Source of the DNA: Flaviaestuariibacter sp.
GTDB taxonomy: Bacteria > Bacteroidota > Bacteroidia > Chitinophagales > Chitinophagaceae
NCBI GenBank assembly: GCA_025963645.1
Contig: JAOQAI010000006.1
Span: 62,001-126,000, forward strand
Direction: 5' to 3'
Length of the DNA: 64,000 nucleotides
Part shown: positions 1 through 7,900 of the stretch, in pieces
Numbering within the stretch: the stretch's first letter is position 1
How the letters are laid out: each line of letters starts with the position of its first letter
The notes under the pieces: generated by a model
The model's input: only the letters and a program-made list of their open reading frames with translations
Told to the model about the DNA's origin: nothing
Database searches by the model: none
Program-made: the position numbers and the translations under genes

Positions 1-347
1 TGTTTGCCAAAATAGTCTACTTTTCTCTTCCTGCTAAATTCTTCCTTCCGAAATTCATTTTGAGAGAGGATAACAAAATCCGCCTTATAGCCTGATTCGA
101 AATCTATGATATTAAACAAGCTTTGGCGTTTGACGGCATCTGCAACCGCATCTTTATCACAGTAAAAACCGTCTTTAAAATTTTCTACAAATTGAGCTAC
201 GTCTTCAGGCTGAAGGTGGACTATAAAATCAAAATCTCTTGTGGCTCTGGGGATGATATAAATACCCATTGCTATACTACCCGAGAGCATATAAGGAGTC
301 TCACACTCGTCTAATACGTCTATTATTTTTTGAAAGAAAGCAATCAT
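1..347 (-). CDS. nucleotidyltransferase-like protein, partial
   Basis: The minus-strand frame is open from an ATG at 347 to the window edge, so the C-terminus is missing. The visible 115 residues read like the N-terminal half of an AbiEii/DUF6036-type nucleotidyltransferase: a YMLSGSIAMGIY segment (the GS-containing loop) followed by ATRDFDFIV, whose D-x-D pair would be the metal-binding aspartates, and later a KADFVIL segment. It starts 39 bases downstream of the pheS stop on the same strand. The family occurs both in toxin-antitoxin/abortive infection pairs and as stand-alone genes; no partner can be seen here. The family call is by motif only. Confidence 0.6.
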   Translation of the reverse strand, partial: MIAFFQKIIDVLDECETPYMLSGSIAMGIYIIPRATRDFDFIVHLQPEDVAQFVENFKDGFYCDKDAVADAVKRQSLFNIIDFESGYKADFVILSQNEFRKEEFSRKRKVDYFGK

Positions 348-385
348 ATTATTTTCTTGCGCTACAGCCGATGCTGTACAACTTT

Positions 386-1417
386 CTACACAGCCCCCGT
401 AAACTGCCTTAAAAACCGCACATCATTCTCACTAAACAGCCGCAGGTCGTTAATGCCGTATTGCAGCATGGTAATGCGTTCGATGCCCATGCCGAAGGCG
501 TAGCCGGTGTATTTGTTCGAATCAATACCGCAGTTCTCCAACACCGTTGGGTGTACCATGCCACAACCCAATATCTCTACCCAGCCGCTTTGCTTGCACA
601 CCCGGCATCCTGGTCCGCCACAGATGAAACAGCTCACGTCCATCTCGGCGCTGGGCTCGGTGAAAGGAAAATAGGAAGGGCGGAAACGAACCTTCACATC
701 TTTGCCGAATAACTCCTGCACAAAGAAATAAAGCGTTTGCTTGAGATCGGCAAAAGACACATGCTCGTCAATGTACAAGCCTTCTACCTGGTGGAAAAAG
801 CAGTGTGCCCGGGCACTGATGGTTTCGTTGCGATAAACGCGTCCGGGACAAATGATGCGGATGGGTAGCTTGCCTTTTTGCATCTCCCGGATCTGCACAT
901 TGGAAGTGTGTGTCCGCAGGAGCCAGTCGGGGTTTTGCGAAATATAAAAGGTGTCCTGCATGTCCCGCGCCGGGTGGTTTTCCGGCAGGTTCAGCGCCGT
1001 GAAGTTGTGCCAGTCGTCTTCTATTTCCGGTCCATCGGCTACCGCAAAACCGAGGCGCTGAAAAATGGAAATAATGCGGCTGCGCACCAATGAAATGGGG
1101 TGTCGCGAACCGGCAGGGAGCACATCGCCGGGAAGGGAAAGGTCCTGTAGATTGACGGTTGATGGTTGGCTGTTGGCAGTAGCATCTTTAGCAGCGTCAT
1201 ACTTTGCTTCCGCAAAGAGTTTAAAATCGTTCAGCACCTGCCCAAACTCTTTCTTCTTTTCATTCGGCACATTGCGCATCTCACCAAAAAGGGCTTTTAC
1301 AATTCCTTTTGTGCCTAAGAATTTAATGCGGTATTCTTCCACTTGCTGCGGGGTCGTCAGTTCAAACGCCTCAATCTCTTTCCGGTGGGCTTCCAACTGC
1401 CCTAAAATTGCTTCCAT
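386..1417 (-). CDS. pheS: phenylalanine-tRNA ligase alpha subunit
   Basis: Class II aminoacyl-tRNA synthetase alpha chain, which charges tRNA-Phe together with PheT (not in this window). I start at the ATG at 1417 (MEAILGQL), giving 343 residues, close to the usual 330-340; the frame is open 17 codons further but that extension is low-complexity intergenic DNA. Residues 1-90 form the helical tRNA-binding arm. The catalytic core has motif 2 (GRVYRNETISARAHCFFHQ) and motif 3 (AFGMGIERITML). A four-cysteine cluster in CFICGGPGCRVC is typical of many bacterial PheS proteins. The last residues are FLRQFTGAV. Confidence 0.96.
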   Translation of the reverse strand: MEAILGQLEAHRKEIEAFELTTPQQVEEYRIKFLGTKGIVKALFGEMRNVPNEKKKEFGQVLNDFKLFAEAKYDAAKDATANSQPSTVNLQDLSLPGDVLPAGSRHPISLVRSRIISIFQRLGFAVADGPEIEDDWHNFTALNLPENHPARDMQDTFYISQNPDWLLRTHTSNVQIREMQKGKLPIRIICPGRVYRNETISARAHCFFHQVEGLYIDEHVSFADLKQTLYFFVQELFGKDVKVRFRPSYFPFTEPSAEMDVSCFICGGPGCRVCKQSGWVEILGCGMVHPTVLENCGIDSNKYTGYAFGMGIERITMLQYGINDLRLFSENDVRFLRQFTGAV

Positions 1418-1489
1418 GGCGGCAAAGATAAATGGGAGAAGGCACAAGCGGGAAGGATTAAGGCACAAGGCTGCTAAAGCTATCTAACT

Positions 1490-1548
1490 TGTTCTCCTCT
1501 TGGTGCTTGTTCCTTGAGCCTTGGCTCTTTTCCCTTGCCCCTTTTCTC
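1490..1548. repeat. degenerate heptad-like CTTG-rich tract
   Basis: Read on the minus strand the tract breaks into 7-base words such as AAGGCTC, AAGGAAC and AAGCACC. Very similar words recur at 63372-63415. It lies in the divergent gap between pheS and the arginase-like gene. Confidence 0.5.
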
Positions 1549-1571
1549 CTATGTTTGCCAAAATTGGAGCG

Positions 1572-2705
1572 ATGTCGGACTATTTGAATATTGTGGATTT
1601 TTTGGAGCCGTTGAATAAGGATGCGCTATCGGAAGACGCGGGCTACCGCGAGGGACAGATCGGGCGACTGATTGCTGCGTATGAAGAGGGGTTCCCGGAC
1701 CTGGACAGGGCGCAGATCGTGTTGGTTGGATGTGGCGAACAGCGTGGCGCCGGGCTGCGCACAGCCAGTGAAGCGGCCGATGAAATTCGCAAGGCTTTTT
1801 ATAACTTGTATTACTGGCATCCCGAAGTAGCCATTGCTGATGTAGGTAATATAAAGATCGGGAGCAGCGCGGCGGATACGCAGGCAGCTCTGAAAATTGT
1901 GCTGCACGAACTGATGAACATCGGCAAGCTGGTGGTAGTGCTCGGCGGCTCGCACGACCTGACACTGGCGCAATACTATGCCTTTGCCGATGATAAAAAA
2001 ACCATTGATGCAGTGGGCGTAGATGCCGTGGTGGATATCAACATCGATTCGCCGCAGCGCAGCCAGAATTTTTTAATGGAGCTGCTGACCGCCGAGCCCA
2101 ATTACATGAATCATTATAACCACTTGGCCTTTCAAAGCTATTTTGTGCATCCGCGGATGCTGGAGACAATGGACAAGCTGCGGTTTGACTGCTTCCGGGT
2201 GGGAACGGTGAAAGCGGACATTGAAGAAATGGAGCCAGTGATACGTAACTGTCACTTACTAACCTTTGATATTTCCGCTATCGCACATGCGTTTGCACCG
2301 TCTAACGTAGCATCGCCCAATGGATTAAATGGGGAAGAAGCTTGTACGCTATTGCAATATGCCGGCATGAGCCCAAATATGCAAACGATCGGCATTTATG
2401 GCTACCAGCCGGAGAACGACCGCGAAGGGTTGACTGCCAAGCAAATCAGCCACATGCTTTGGTACCTGGTAGACGGCAGAAGCCGCGGCAACCGCGAAGC
2501 CGCACTGACGGAGCGGGAATCGTTCAATGAATTTCATACGATATTCGGGGAAGTGGATACATTGTTTTTGCAAAGCAAGAAGACAGGGCGCTGGTGGCTG
2601 CAACTGCCGGATCAAAGCTTCATCGCCTGCTCCCAACGCGACTACCAGCAAGCGAGCAATAGTGAGATACCGGAGCGGTGGCTGCGGGCACAGGAAAGAC
2701 CTTAG
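1572..2705 (+). CDS. arginase/formimidoylglutamase-fold protein, altered metal sites
   Basis: Arginase-superfamily protein of 377 residues starting at the ATG at 1572 (MSDYLNIVDF); an in-frame ATG at 1551 is the alternative. The fold signature is clear: VVVLGGSHDLTLAQYY (GGxHD-type), a VDAVVDINID strand where the family normally has HxDAHxD, and LLTFDISAIAHAFAPS where active members have S-x-D-x-D-x-x-D-P. In this last motif only the first Asp survives; the next two are Ser and Ala. Family members normally hydrolyse arginine, agmatine or formimidoyl-glutamate with two Mn ions. These substitutions suggest altered or lost catalysis, but that is inference. No histidine-degradation genes are adjacent. 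Confidence 0.75.
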   Translation: MSDYLNIVDFLEPLNKDALSEDAGYREGQIGRLIAAYEEGFPDLDRAQIVLVGCGEQRGAGLRTASEAADEIRKAFYNLYYWHPEVAIADVGNIKIGSSAADTQAALKIVLHELMNIGKLVVVLGGSHDLTLAQYYAFADDKKTIDAVGVDAVVDINIDSPQRSQNFLMELLTAEPNYMNHYNHLAFQSYFVHPRMLETMDKLRFDCFRVGTVKADIEEMEPVIRNCHLLTFDISAIAHAFAPSNVASPNGLNGEEACTLLQYAGMSPNMQTIGIYGYQPENDREGLTAKQISHMLWYLVDGRSRGNREAALTERESFNEFHTIFGEVDTLFLQSKKTGRWWLQLPDQSFIACSQRDYQQASNSEIPERWLRAQERP

Positions 2706-2706
2706 A

Positions 2707-2803
2707 AATGTAAAATGTAAAATGTAGAATGTAAAATGAAGAAGTCAATTACCACGCCGCCACCTTTTAGATTTTGGGTTTTACATTTTACATTTTATAT
2801 TCT
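2707..2803. repeat. heptamer repeats inverted around the dacB start
   Basis: The bases 2707-2739 are about four and a half copies of the 7-mer ATGTAAA (one with G). The bases 2780-2800 carry about three copies of the reverse complement TTTACAT. The two tracts could pair across the dacB start codon at 2736, and the second tract encodes part of the DacB signal peptide (VLHFTFYI). Confidence 0.6.
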
Positions 2804-4076
2804 GCTGGCTTCCTGTTCGGTGCAAAAAGCGGTACAGCGTTCTGCACTGAAAACCATGTTGGATGCGCCGGCGCTGCAAACGGCACATATTGGAATATCT
2901 ATTTATGAACCGGCAACAGGTAAGTATTGGTATAACCACCAGGGTGATAAATATTTTGTGCCGGCGAGCAATGTGAAGATACCAACCTGCTATGCGGCGA
3001 TGAAGTATTTGGGGGATAGTTTGGTGGGGCTGAAATATCATAAGGACGACAATGGTTATATTTTACAAGGAACTGGCGATCCTACGTTTCTTCACCGCGA
3101 TTTTAAGAGGCAGCCTGTATTTGATTTTCTTAAGACTGTATCAAAATCATCTGATGTAAACTTTACCATAAAGAATTGGGAGGAGCAACATTTAGGTCTT
3201 GGTTGGTCTTGGAATGACTTTAGCGAAGCCTATTTAGCCGAGAGAAGTCCTTTTCCAATTTATGGGAATATCATAACTCTTCATCTAAACAAAGCACAAC
3301 TCCTAACTATCCCTAATATTGTTCAAAAGAATATTGTTCTCACACCAGGAATTGTTTCTTTGGATTCTATCCAAATACAAAGGTCATTTGAAGAGAACTC
3401 TTGGATTGTCTCACCCGCAAATTCAAGATTTTCAAGAACAAATATTCCATTCAAGAACAGTGGCTATGACCCTATGTTGTATTTGCTGGATGATACCTTA
3501 AAGCCTCGAATTGAAATTAAAACTCTGCAGAGACATTTTCCTAAAGATTATTACACCATCCACTCTCAACCCACCGACTCCCTCCTCAAACCTATGATGC
3601 ACCGCAGTGATAATTTCTTCGCGGAGCAGGCATTACTGGTGGTGAGCAATGAAAAGCTGGGTATAATGAACGATGCGAAGATCATTGACACGATCCTCAA
3701 AACCGATTTTAAAGACCTGCCGCAAAAGCCCCGCTGGGTGGATGGCAGTGGGTTAAGCCGCTACAACCTTTTTACACCGCAGGATATGGTAGCTATTTTA
3801 GGAAAGATGCAAACCGAGTTTGGGATGAACCGCATCAAAACCATTTTTGCTACCGGCAATGAAGGCACACTATCGAATTATTACAAGGCAGACAGCGGTT
3901 ATATCTATGCCAAGACCGGTACGCTATCCGGCGTGGTAGCCATCAGTGGCTTTATGGAAACGTCTAGCGGCAAAAACCTGATCTTCTCCGTATTGGTAAA
4001 TAACCACCAGGCACCTGCTACAGAAGTACGCCGTGCCGTAGAAGGCTTTATACAAACCATTCGAAAGAAATATTAA
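2736..4076 (+). CDS. dacB: D-alanyl-D-alanine carboxypeptidase/endopeptidase (PBP4 family, S13)
   Basis: Periplasmic peptidoglycan hydrolase that trims D-Ala or cuts D-Ala-mDAP crosslinks. It is 446 residues with an N-terminal signal ending in a lipobox (ILLASC), so it is probably lipid-anchored. The three penicillin-binding motifs are present: SNVK (catalytic Ser about residue 78, Lys 81), SDN (about 291) and KTG (about 393, in YAKTGTLSG). The segment coding for about residues 120-270 (bases 3100-3540) is clearly more AT-rich than either side, which may reflect recombination in the S13 insertion domains. The 5' end lies inside an inverted heptamer repeat. Confidence 0.93.
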   Translation: MKKSITTPPPFRFWVLHFTFYILLASCSVQKAVQRSALKTMLDAPALQTAHIGISIYEPATGKYWYNHQGDKYFVPASNVKIPTCYAAMKYLGDSLVGLKYHKDDNGYILQGTGDPTFLHRDFKRQPVFDFLKTVSKSSDVNFTIKNWEEQHLGLGWSWNDFSEAYLAERSPFPIYGNIITLHLNKAQLLTIPNIVQKNIVLTPGIVSLDSIQIQRSFEENSWIVSPANSRFSRTNIPFKNSGYDPMLYLLDDTLKPRIEIKTLQRHFPKDYYTIHSQPTDSLLKPMMHRSDNFFAEQALLVVSNEKLGIMNDAKIIDTILKTDFKDLPQKPRWVDGSGLSRYNLFTPQDMVAILGKMQTEFGMNRIKTIFATGNEGTLSNYYKADSGYIYAKTGTLSGVVAISGFMETSSGKNLIFSVLVNNHQAPATEVRRAVEGFIQTIRKKY

Positions 4077-4131
4077 CTGCTACCCAACCCTTTTGTTTAG
4101 GTTGGGGTACATTTTACCAAACGCATTTGTT

Positions 4132-5898
4132 ATGAAACGCTCTTTTAAAGTTTTTCTTCTCTTTTTCATATCGGTACTTTTCTTCCAGTGCCAAAAAGAA
4201 ATCAGTTACGTAGGCGGACCCGATAACCAGCCGACGTTGCCCAACCCGATAACCGCTACGCTGCAAGGCAATGTAATAGATGAAACCGGTCAGCCGGCGG
4301 CAGGTGTTTCCGTGCAGGTGGGCGCTAAAACCGCTACTACGGACGCCAAAGGTTATTTCCGCATCACCGCAGCAGCGTTAGATAAAAACACGGCGCTGGT
4401 AACGGCTCAGAAGAACGGCTACTTCAAAGCCTATCGTTCGTTCAGCGCTACGGCGGGTACCAACCAGGTGCGCATCAAATTAGTTAAGCGTGACCTCGCC
4501 GGAACCGTGGACGGCACCGCCGGCGGTGAAGCGACCTTGGCAAATGGTTCGAAAGTGGCCCTGCCGGGGGGTGGAGTAGTGGTCGCTTCCTCCGGCGCTG
4601 CTTATGCGGGTGCGGTGAAAGTGTACGCCGCTTATATTGATCCCTCTGCCTCCGACATTGGCGAAACCGTGCCGGGTAATTTTACGGCGAATGACAAGGA
4701 CGGCAAGCGGGTGACGCTTACCTCGTATGGTATGCTGGCGGTGGAACTGGAAGGCGCTGGCGGCGAGAAGCTCCAAATAAAATCGGGCGCCGAAGCAACA
4801 CTAACGACGGCTATTCCGGCAAGTACTCTCGGCGCTGCACCGGCTACCATCCCGATGTGGTACGTGGACGAAGCAACGGGTGTGTGGAAGGAAGAAGGCA
4901 GTGCCACAAAAAGCGGAAACAGCTATGTCGGCAAGGTGAAACATTTTTCCTTTTGGAACTGTGATGTAAGCCAGAATGCAGTGATCTTAACGGTGACGCT
5001 GAAGAATTCGGAGGGCTATCCCCTGGTACATGCGAAGGTGCGCATCAAGCGAACAACGTCTAGTTGGGCTGTCTATGGCTATACCGATTCGCTGGGTGTA
5101 GTAAGCGGCTATGTACCAAATGGTGAAGCGTTAACGCTTGATGTATTGAATCAGTGCGATGCTTCTATCTACAACCAGGCCCTTGCTGCGATGTCGCAAA
5201 ACACGGTGCTGGCGCCCATTACCATCGGCAGCACGGCTACGGCTATTGTAACTATAAAAGGCAAACTGCTTAACTGTACCAACGCAGCAGTTACTAACGG
5301 CTTTGCACTTATTAATTATGGGGCTCAAACCTATCATGCCGGGGTAAATGCCGCCGGTGAGTTTTCTATTGCCATTGTTACCTGCACCAACACGATAGCT
5401 AATACCAACATCACCGGAATAGACAATGCTGCGCAGCAGCAAAGCAGCCCCGTAACGGTGCCTATCACTACCCCGATCACTAATGCCGGCAATATATCTG
5501 TGTGTGGTACATCATCGGCACAGTTTATCAATTACACACTGGATGGCACGGCTTATAGTATCACCAGCACCAATCCGAATGATTCATTGACAGGATATAC
5601 GTTAGACTCAGTCGCCAATGCGCAAAAGCGCACCTTCCTGAATGGTATGACCATGGGGACCACGAATAAGCTGAACCTGCGTTTCAACCATACCGCCTTC
5701 GTATCTGGCACCTATCCTGCAAGTGAGTTAATCGTTAATGGCTTTACGCAAACAACACTTACGCAGCCGTTCAATGTCATTGTTACAGCAATGCCAACAG
5801 CGATAGGGCAATACTATGAAGGCAGCTTTAGCGGTAGCTTCACTTCAGGGGGCAACCACACGATAAGTGGTACTTTTAGAATACGACGACTGCAATAG
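4132..5898 (+). CDS. lipoprotein with carboxypeptidase-regulatory-like domain
   Basis: Predicted surface or periplasmic lipoprotein of 588 residues. I start at the ATG at 4132 (MKRSFKVF), which places a signal peptide directly before the lipobox FFQC; the frame is open 13 codons further but without signal character. Residues about 40-115 form a CarboxypepD_reg-like beta-sandwich (LQGNVIDETGQPAAGVSVQV, then TTDAKGYFRI). The rest is Thr/Ala-rich beta structure with a second regulatory-like repeat (LKNSEGYPLVHAKVRI). It sits directly before the ECF sigma gene (44 bases). No catalytic motif is seen. Confidence 0.7.
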   Translation: MKRSFKVFLLFFISVLFFQCQKEISYVGGPDNQPTLPNPITATLQGNVIDETGQPAAGVSVQVGAKTATTDAKGYFRITAAALDKNTALVTAQKNGYFKAYRSFSATAGTNQVRIKLVKRDLAGTVDGTAGGEATLANGSKVALPGGGVVVASSGAAYAGAVKVYAAYIDPSASDIGETVPGNFTANDKDGKRVTLTSYGMLAVELEGAGGEKLQIKSGAEATLTTAIPASTLGAAPATIPMWYVDEATGVWKEEGSATKSGNSYVGKVKHFSFWNCDVSQNAVILTVTLKNSEGYPLVHAKVRIKRTTSSWAVYGYTDSLGVVSGYVPNGEALTLDVLNQCDASIYNQALAAMSQNTVLAPITIGSTATAIVTIKGKLLNCTNAAVTNGFALINYGAQTYHAGVNAAGEFSIAIVTCTNTIANTNITGIDNAAQQQSSPVTVPITTPITNAGNISVCGTSSAQFINYTLDGTAYSITSTNPNDSLTGYTLDSVANAQKRTFLNGMTMGTTNKLNLRFNHTAFVSGTYPASELIVNGFTQTTLTQPFNVIVTAMPTAIGQYYEGSFSGSFTSGGNHTISGTFRIRRLQ

Positions 5899-5942
5899 AT
5901 CAAACCATTGTTTGAATATACCAACCAACACCAGCAGAGCCT

Positions 5943-6488
5943 TTGACCAACGAAGCGGAGCATACAGCGATCATTGAGGGATGCCAGCGGGGAGACCGGA
6001 AGGCGCAGGAAGCTTTGTATAAAGCCTACTACCGGGCGATGGTGACGATCTGCCTCCGCTACACAAAGAATGAAGAATATGCGGTGGAGGTTTTGAACAA
6101 TGGGTTTTTGAAAGTGTTTAAAAATATACAACGGTACGAACCAGCGCAGGCAAGCCTGTACACCTGGATTCGTACCATTGTTGTTAGGAGCTGTTTGGAT
6201 CATCTAAGGGCGCAGCAACGGATGGCAACGCATACGGAGTTAACAGAAGCTTCGGAAGCACATATACCACCAGAGGCACTCAGTAATATGAAAGCAGCGG
6301 ACCTGTTGAAGCTGGTGCGACAGCTGCCACCCGCAACAAGCGCCGTGTTTAATTTGTATGTGATGGAGGGTTATAATCATAAGGAGATCGGAGAATTGCT
6401 GAATATTACGGATGGCACCAGTAAATGGCACCTAAGCACGGCCCGGAAAGCATTACAACGATTAATAGAACTACAGGAGATGCGATAG
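5943..6488 (+). CDS. ECF-type RNA polymerase sigma factor
   Basis: Sigma-70 family protein of 181 residues. Region 2 covers about residues 12-80 (QEALYKAYYRAMVTICLRY, then TWIRTIVVRSCLDHLR); region 4 covers about 120-175 (LPPATSAVFNLYVMEGYNHK, then EIGELLNI). No ATG lies between the upstream in-frame stop and conserved region 2, so TTG at 5943 is the probable start. It is followed after 2 bases by a membrane-anchored barrel protein, the usual arrangement of Bacteroidota extracytoplasmic sigma factors with their probable anti-sigma or envelope partner. Confidence 0.88.
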   Translation: MTNEAEHTAIIEGCQRGDRKAQEALYKAYYRAMVTICLRYTKNEEYAVEVLNNGFLKVFKNIQRYEPAQASLYTWIRTIVVRSCLDHLRAQQRMATHTELTEASEAHIPPEALSNMKAADLLKLVRQLPPATSAVFNLYVMEGYNHKEIGELLNITDGTSKWHLSTARKALQRLIELQEMR

Positions 6489-6490
6489 TC

Positions 6491-7900
6491 ATGAACGAAC
6501 AACGCCCATACAACGAGAACGATCCATGGAATGACCTGCCCGTGCCCGATAGCGATCAGGCATGGCAATCCATGAAAGCCTTGCTGGACAAGGAAGAGGA
6601 CGATCCCAGGCCTTTGGCGCCGTTGTGGTTTAAAAGCTGTGCACCCTGGGCTATTGCGTTAGGTCTTTCCCTGGTAGCCCTTTTCCTTTTTGTTCGCCCA
6701 CTCTGGAAGGATGACAAAGCAGTGAGTGTCGCAACGCCTGTTCAAAAGAAAGCACCCGATCAAACAAAGCAACCAATTGACATAAATAGAGAGGGAGTTA
6801 CATCTAAAGCGGCTATCTACTCTCCTCATCAAACAATGGAAAAAAATAGCGGACCTGCAATTGCACCAGCGAGTAGTGAACCAATATCAACTACATTGCG
6901 GAGCACTACGAGTGGTAATAGAAGTTCAGCAAATATTCTTCAAGCTGGTACAATAGCGAAGAATTCTTCACGTAAGGCTTCAAGCCTGTACAGTCCTTCC
7001 AATGAAGCGGCGGCCTTGGTTTCAGTAAAAGAAAATAACCGGGAAAGGAGCGAGAAAGAAGAATTGGTTGTGGGAAAGAGTGAAGTTGCCGCTCCGGTTA
7101 TGAATACTCCTGTATCTCAAACTCAATTGGCAAAAAGCATAGCAAAAGATAGCCTACCTGCAAAAGCGTTGGTCACAGCCACTGATAGCGCAGTGGCGGT
7201 TGCGCCTGTTGACAGCTTACCTTTAAATAAGACTACTCCAAAAAAGCGGTTCTATTTATCGGCAGGGGTAGGCATGCAGCAACAGATCCGGAGCAGCGGG
7301 CAAGCTTCTTATGCAAAAACCTATAATGGCAATGGTTTAGGAGATCATATTCCATCCGTTTATCTTCGGTTGCACAAAGGCGATAGGTGGTTCCTGCAAG
7401 GTGAGTTCCGCTACGGCGCTCCGCAACTGGTGCCCGGCTTTTCCTATAGCCAGCAAAGCCGCTATGATACGGCCAATAACAAGGTGGATGTGACCCGGAT
7501 GCAACTTAAGAAGCTTTATTATCACCAATTGCCAATCAGTATCAACTATTCACCGGTGCAAAACTGGTTGGTTGGTGGGGGGTTGGTGTTCAGCCGTTTT
7601 TACCGGGCGGTAGCGGAGCAACAGGTGGAAAGCAAGAACCTGGCAACAGGTATTCAAACGAGTATGGCAAACACGATACGGGTGCCCCGCTTTACCGATT
7701 CTTTCTTGTACAAAACACAAGTTCAATTTCTTGTGCAAACGGAATATCAATTAGGACGCTTATCGGTAGGACTTCGGTACAAGCGGGATGCGCAGGCTTA
7801 TATCCGGTACACCAAGCCTGATGGAACTATATTATCGGAACGCGGCGAGGCTTTGGAAGCCATTCTGCGTTTTCGGTTGTGGAAGTCCGGTAAAAAGTAG
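6491..7900 (+). CDS. single-pass membrane protein with C-terminal beta-barrel-like domain (probable anti-sigma partner)
   Basis: 469 residues starting at the ATG at 6491, two bases after the sigma factor stop. Layout: a short acidic cytoplasmic N-terminus (about 1-58), one membrane helix (about 60-78, WAIALGLSLVALFLFV), a long Ser/Ala/Lys-rich low-complexity linker (about 80-255), and a C-terminal barrel-like region of about 200 residues with alternating aromatic strands (FYLSAGVGMQQQI onward). This design is typical of ECF-linked proteins in Chitinophagaceae. An anti-sigma role is inferred from position and topology only. Its stop codon abuts the mutL stop with no base between. Confidence 0.7.
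   Translation: MNEQRPYNENDPWNDLPVPDSDQAWQSMKALLDKEEDDPRPLAPLWFKSCAPWAIALGLSLVALFLFVRPLWKDDKAVSVATPVQKKAPDQTKQPIDINREGVTSKAAIYSPHQTMEKNSGPAIAPASSEPISTTLRSTTSGNRSSANILQAGTIAKNSSRKASSLYSPSNEAAALVSVKENNRERSEKEELVVGKSEVAAPVMNTPVSQTQLAKSIAKDSLPAKALVTATDSAVAVAPVDSLPLNKTTPKKRFYLSAGVGMQQQIRSSGQASYAKTYNGNGLGDHIPSVYLRLHKGDRWFLQGEFRYGAPQLVPGFSYSQQSRYDTANNKVDVTRMQLKKLYYHQLPISINYSPVQNWLVGGGLVFSRFYRAVAEQQVESKNLATGIQTSMANTIRVPRFTDSFLYKTQVQFLVQTEYQLGRLSVGLRYKRDAQAYIRYTKPDGTILSERGEALEAILRFRLWKSGKK

Noticed and set aside
1550-1557. TATGTTTG as the -7 box of the arginase-like gene
   Set aside because: It fits TAnnTTTG but overlaps a possible start codon, and no TTG lies at the right distance upstream.
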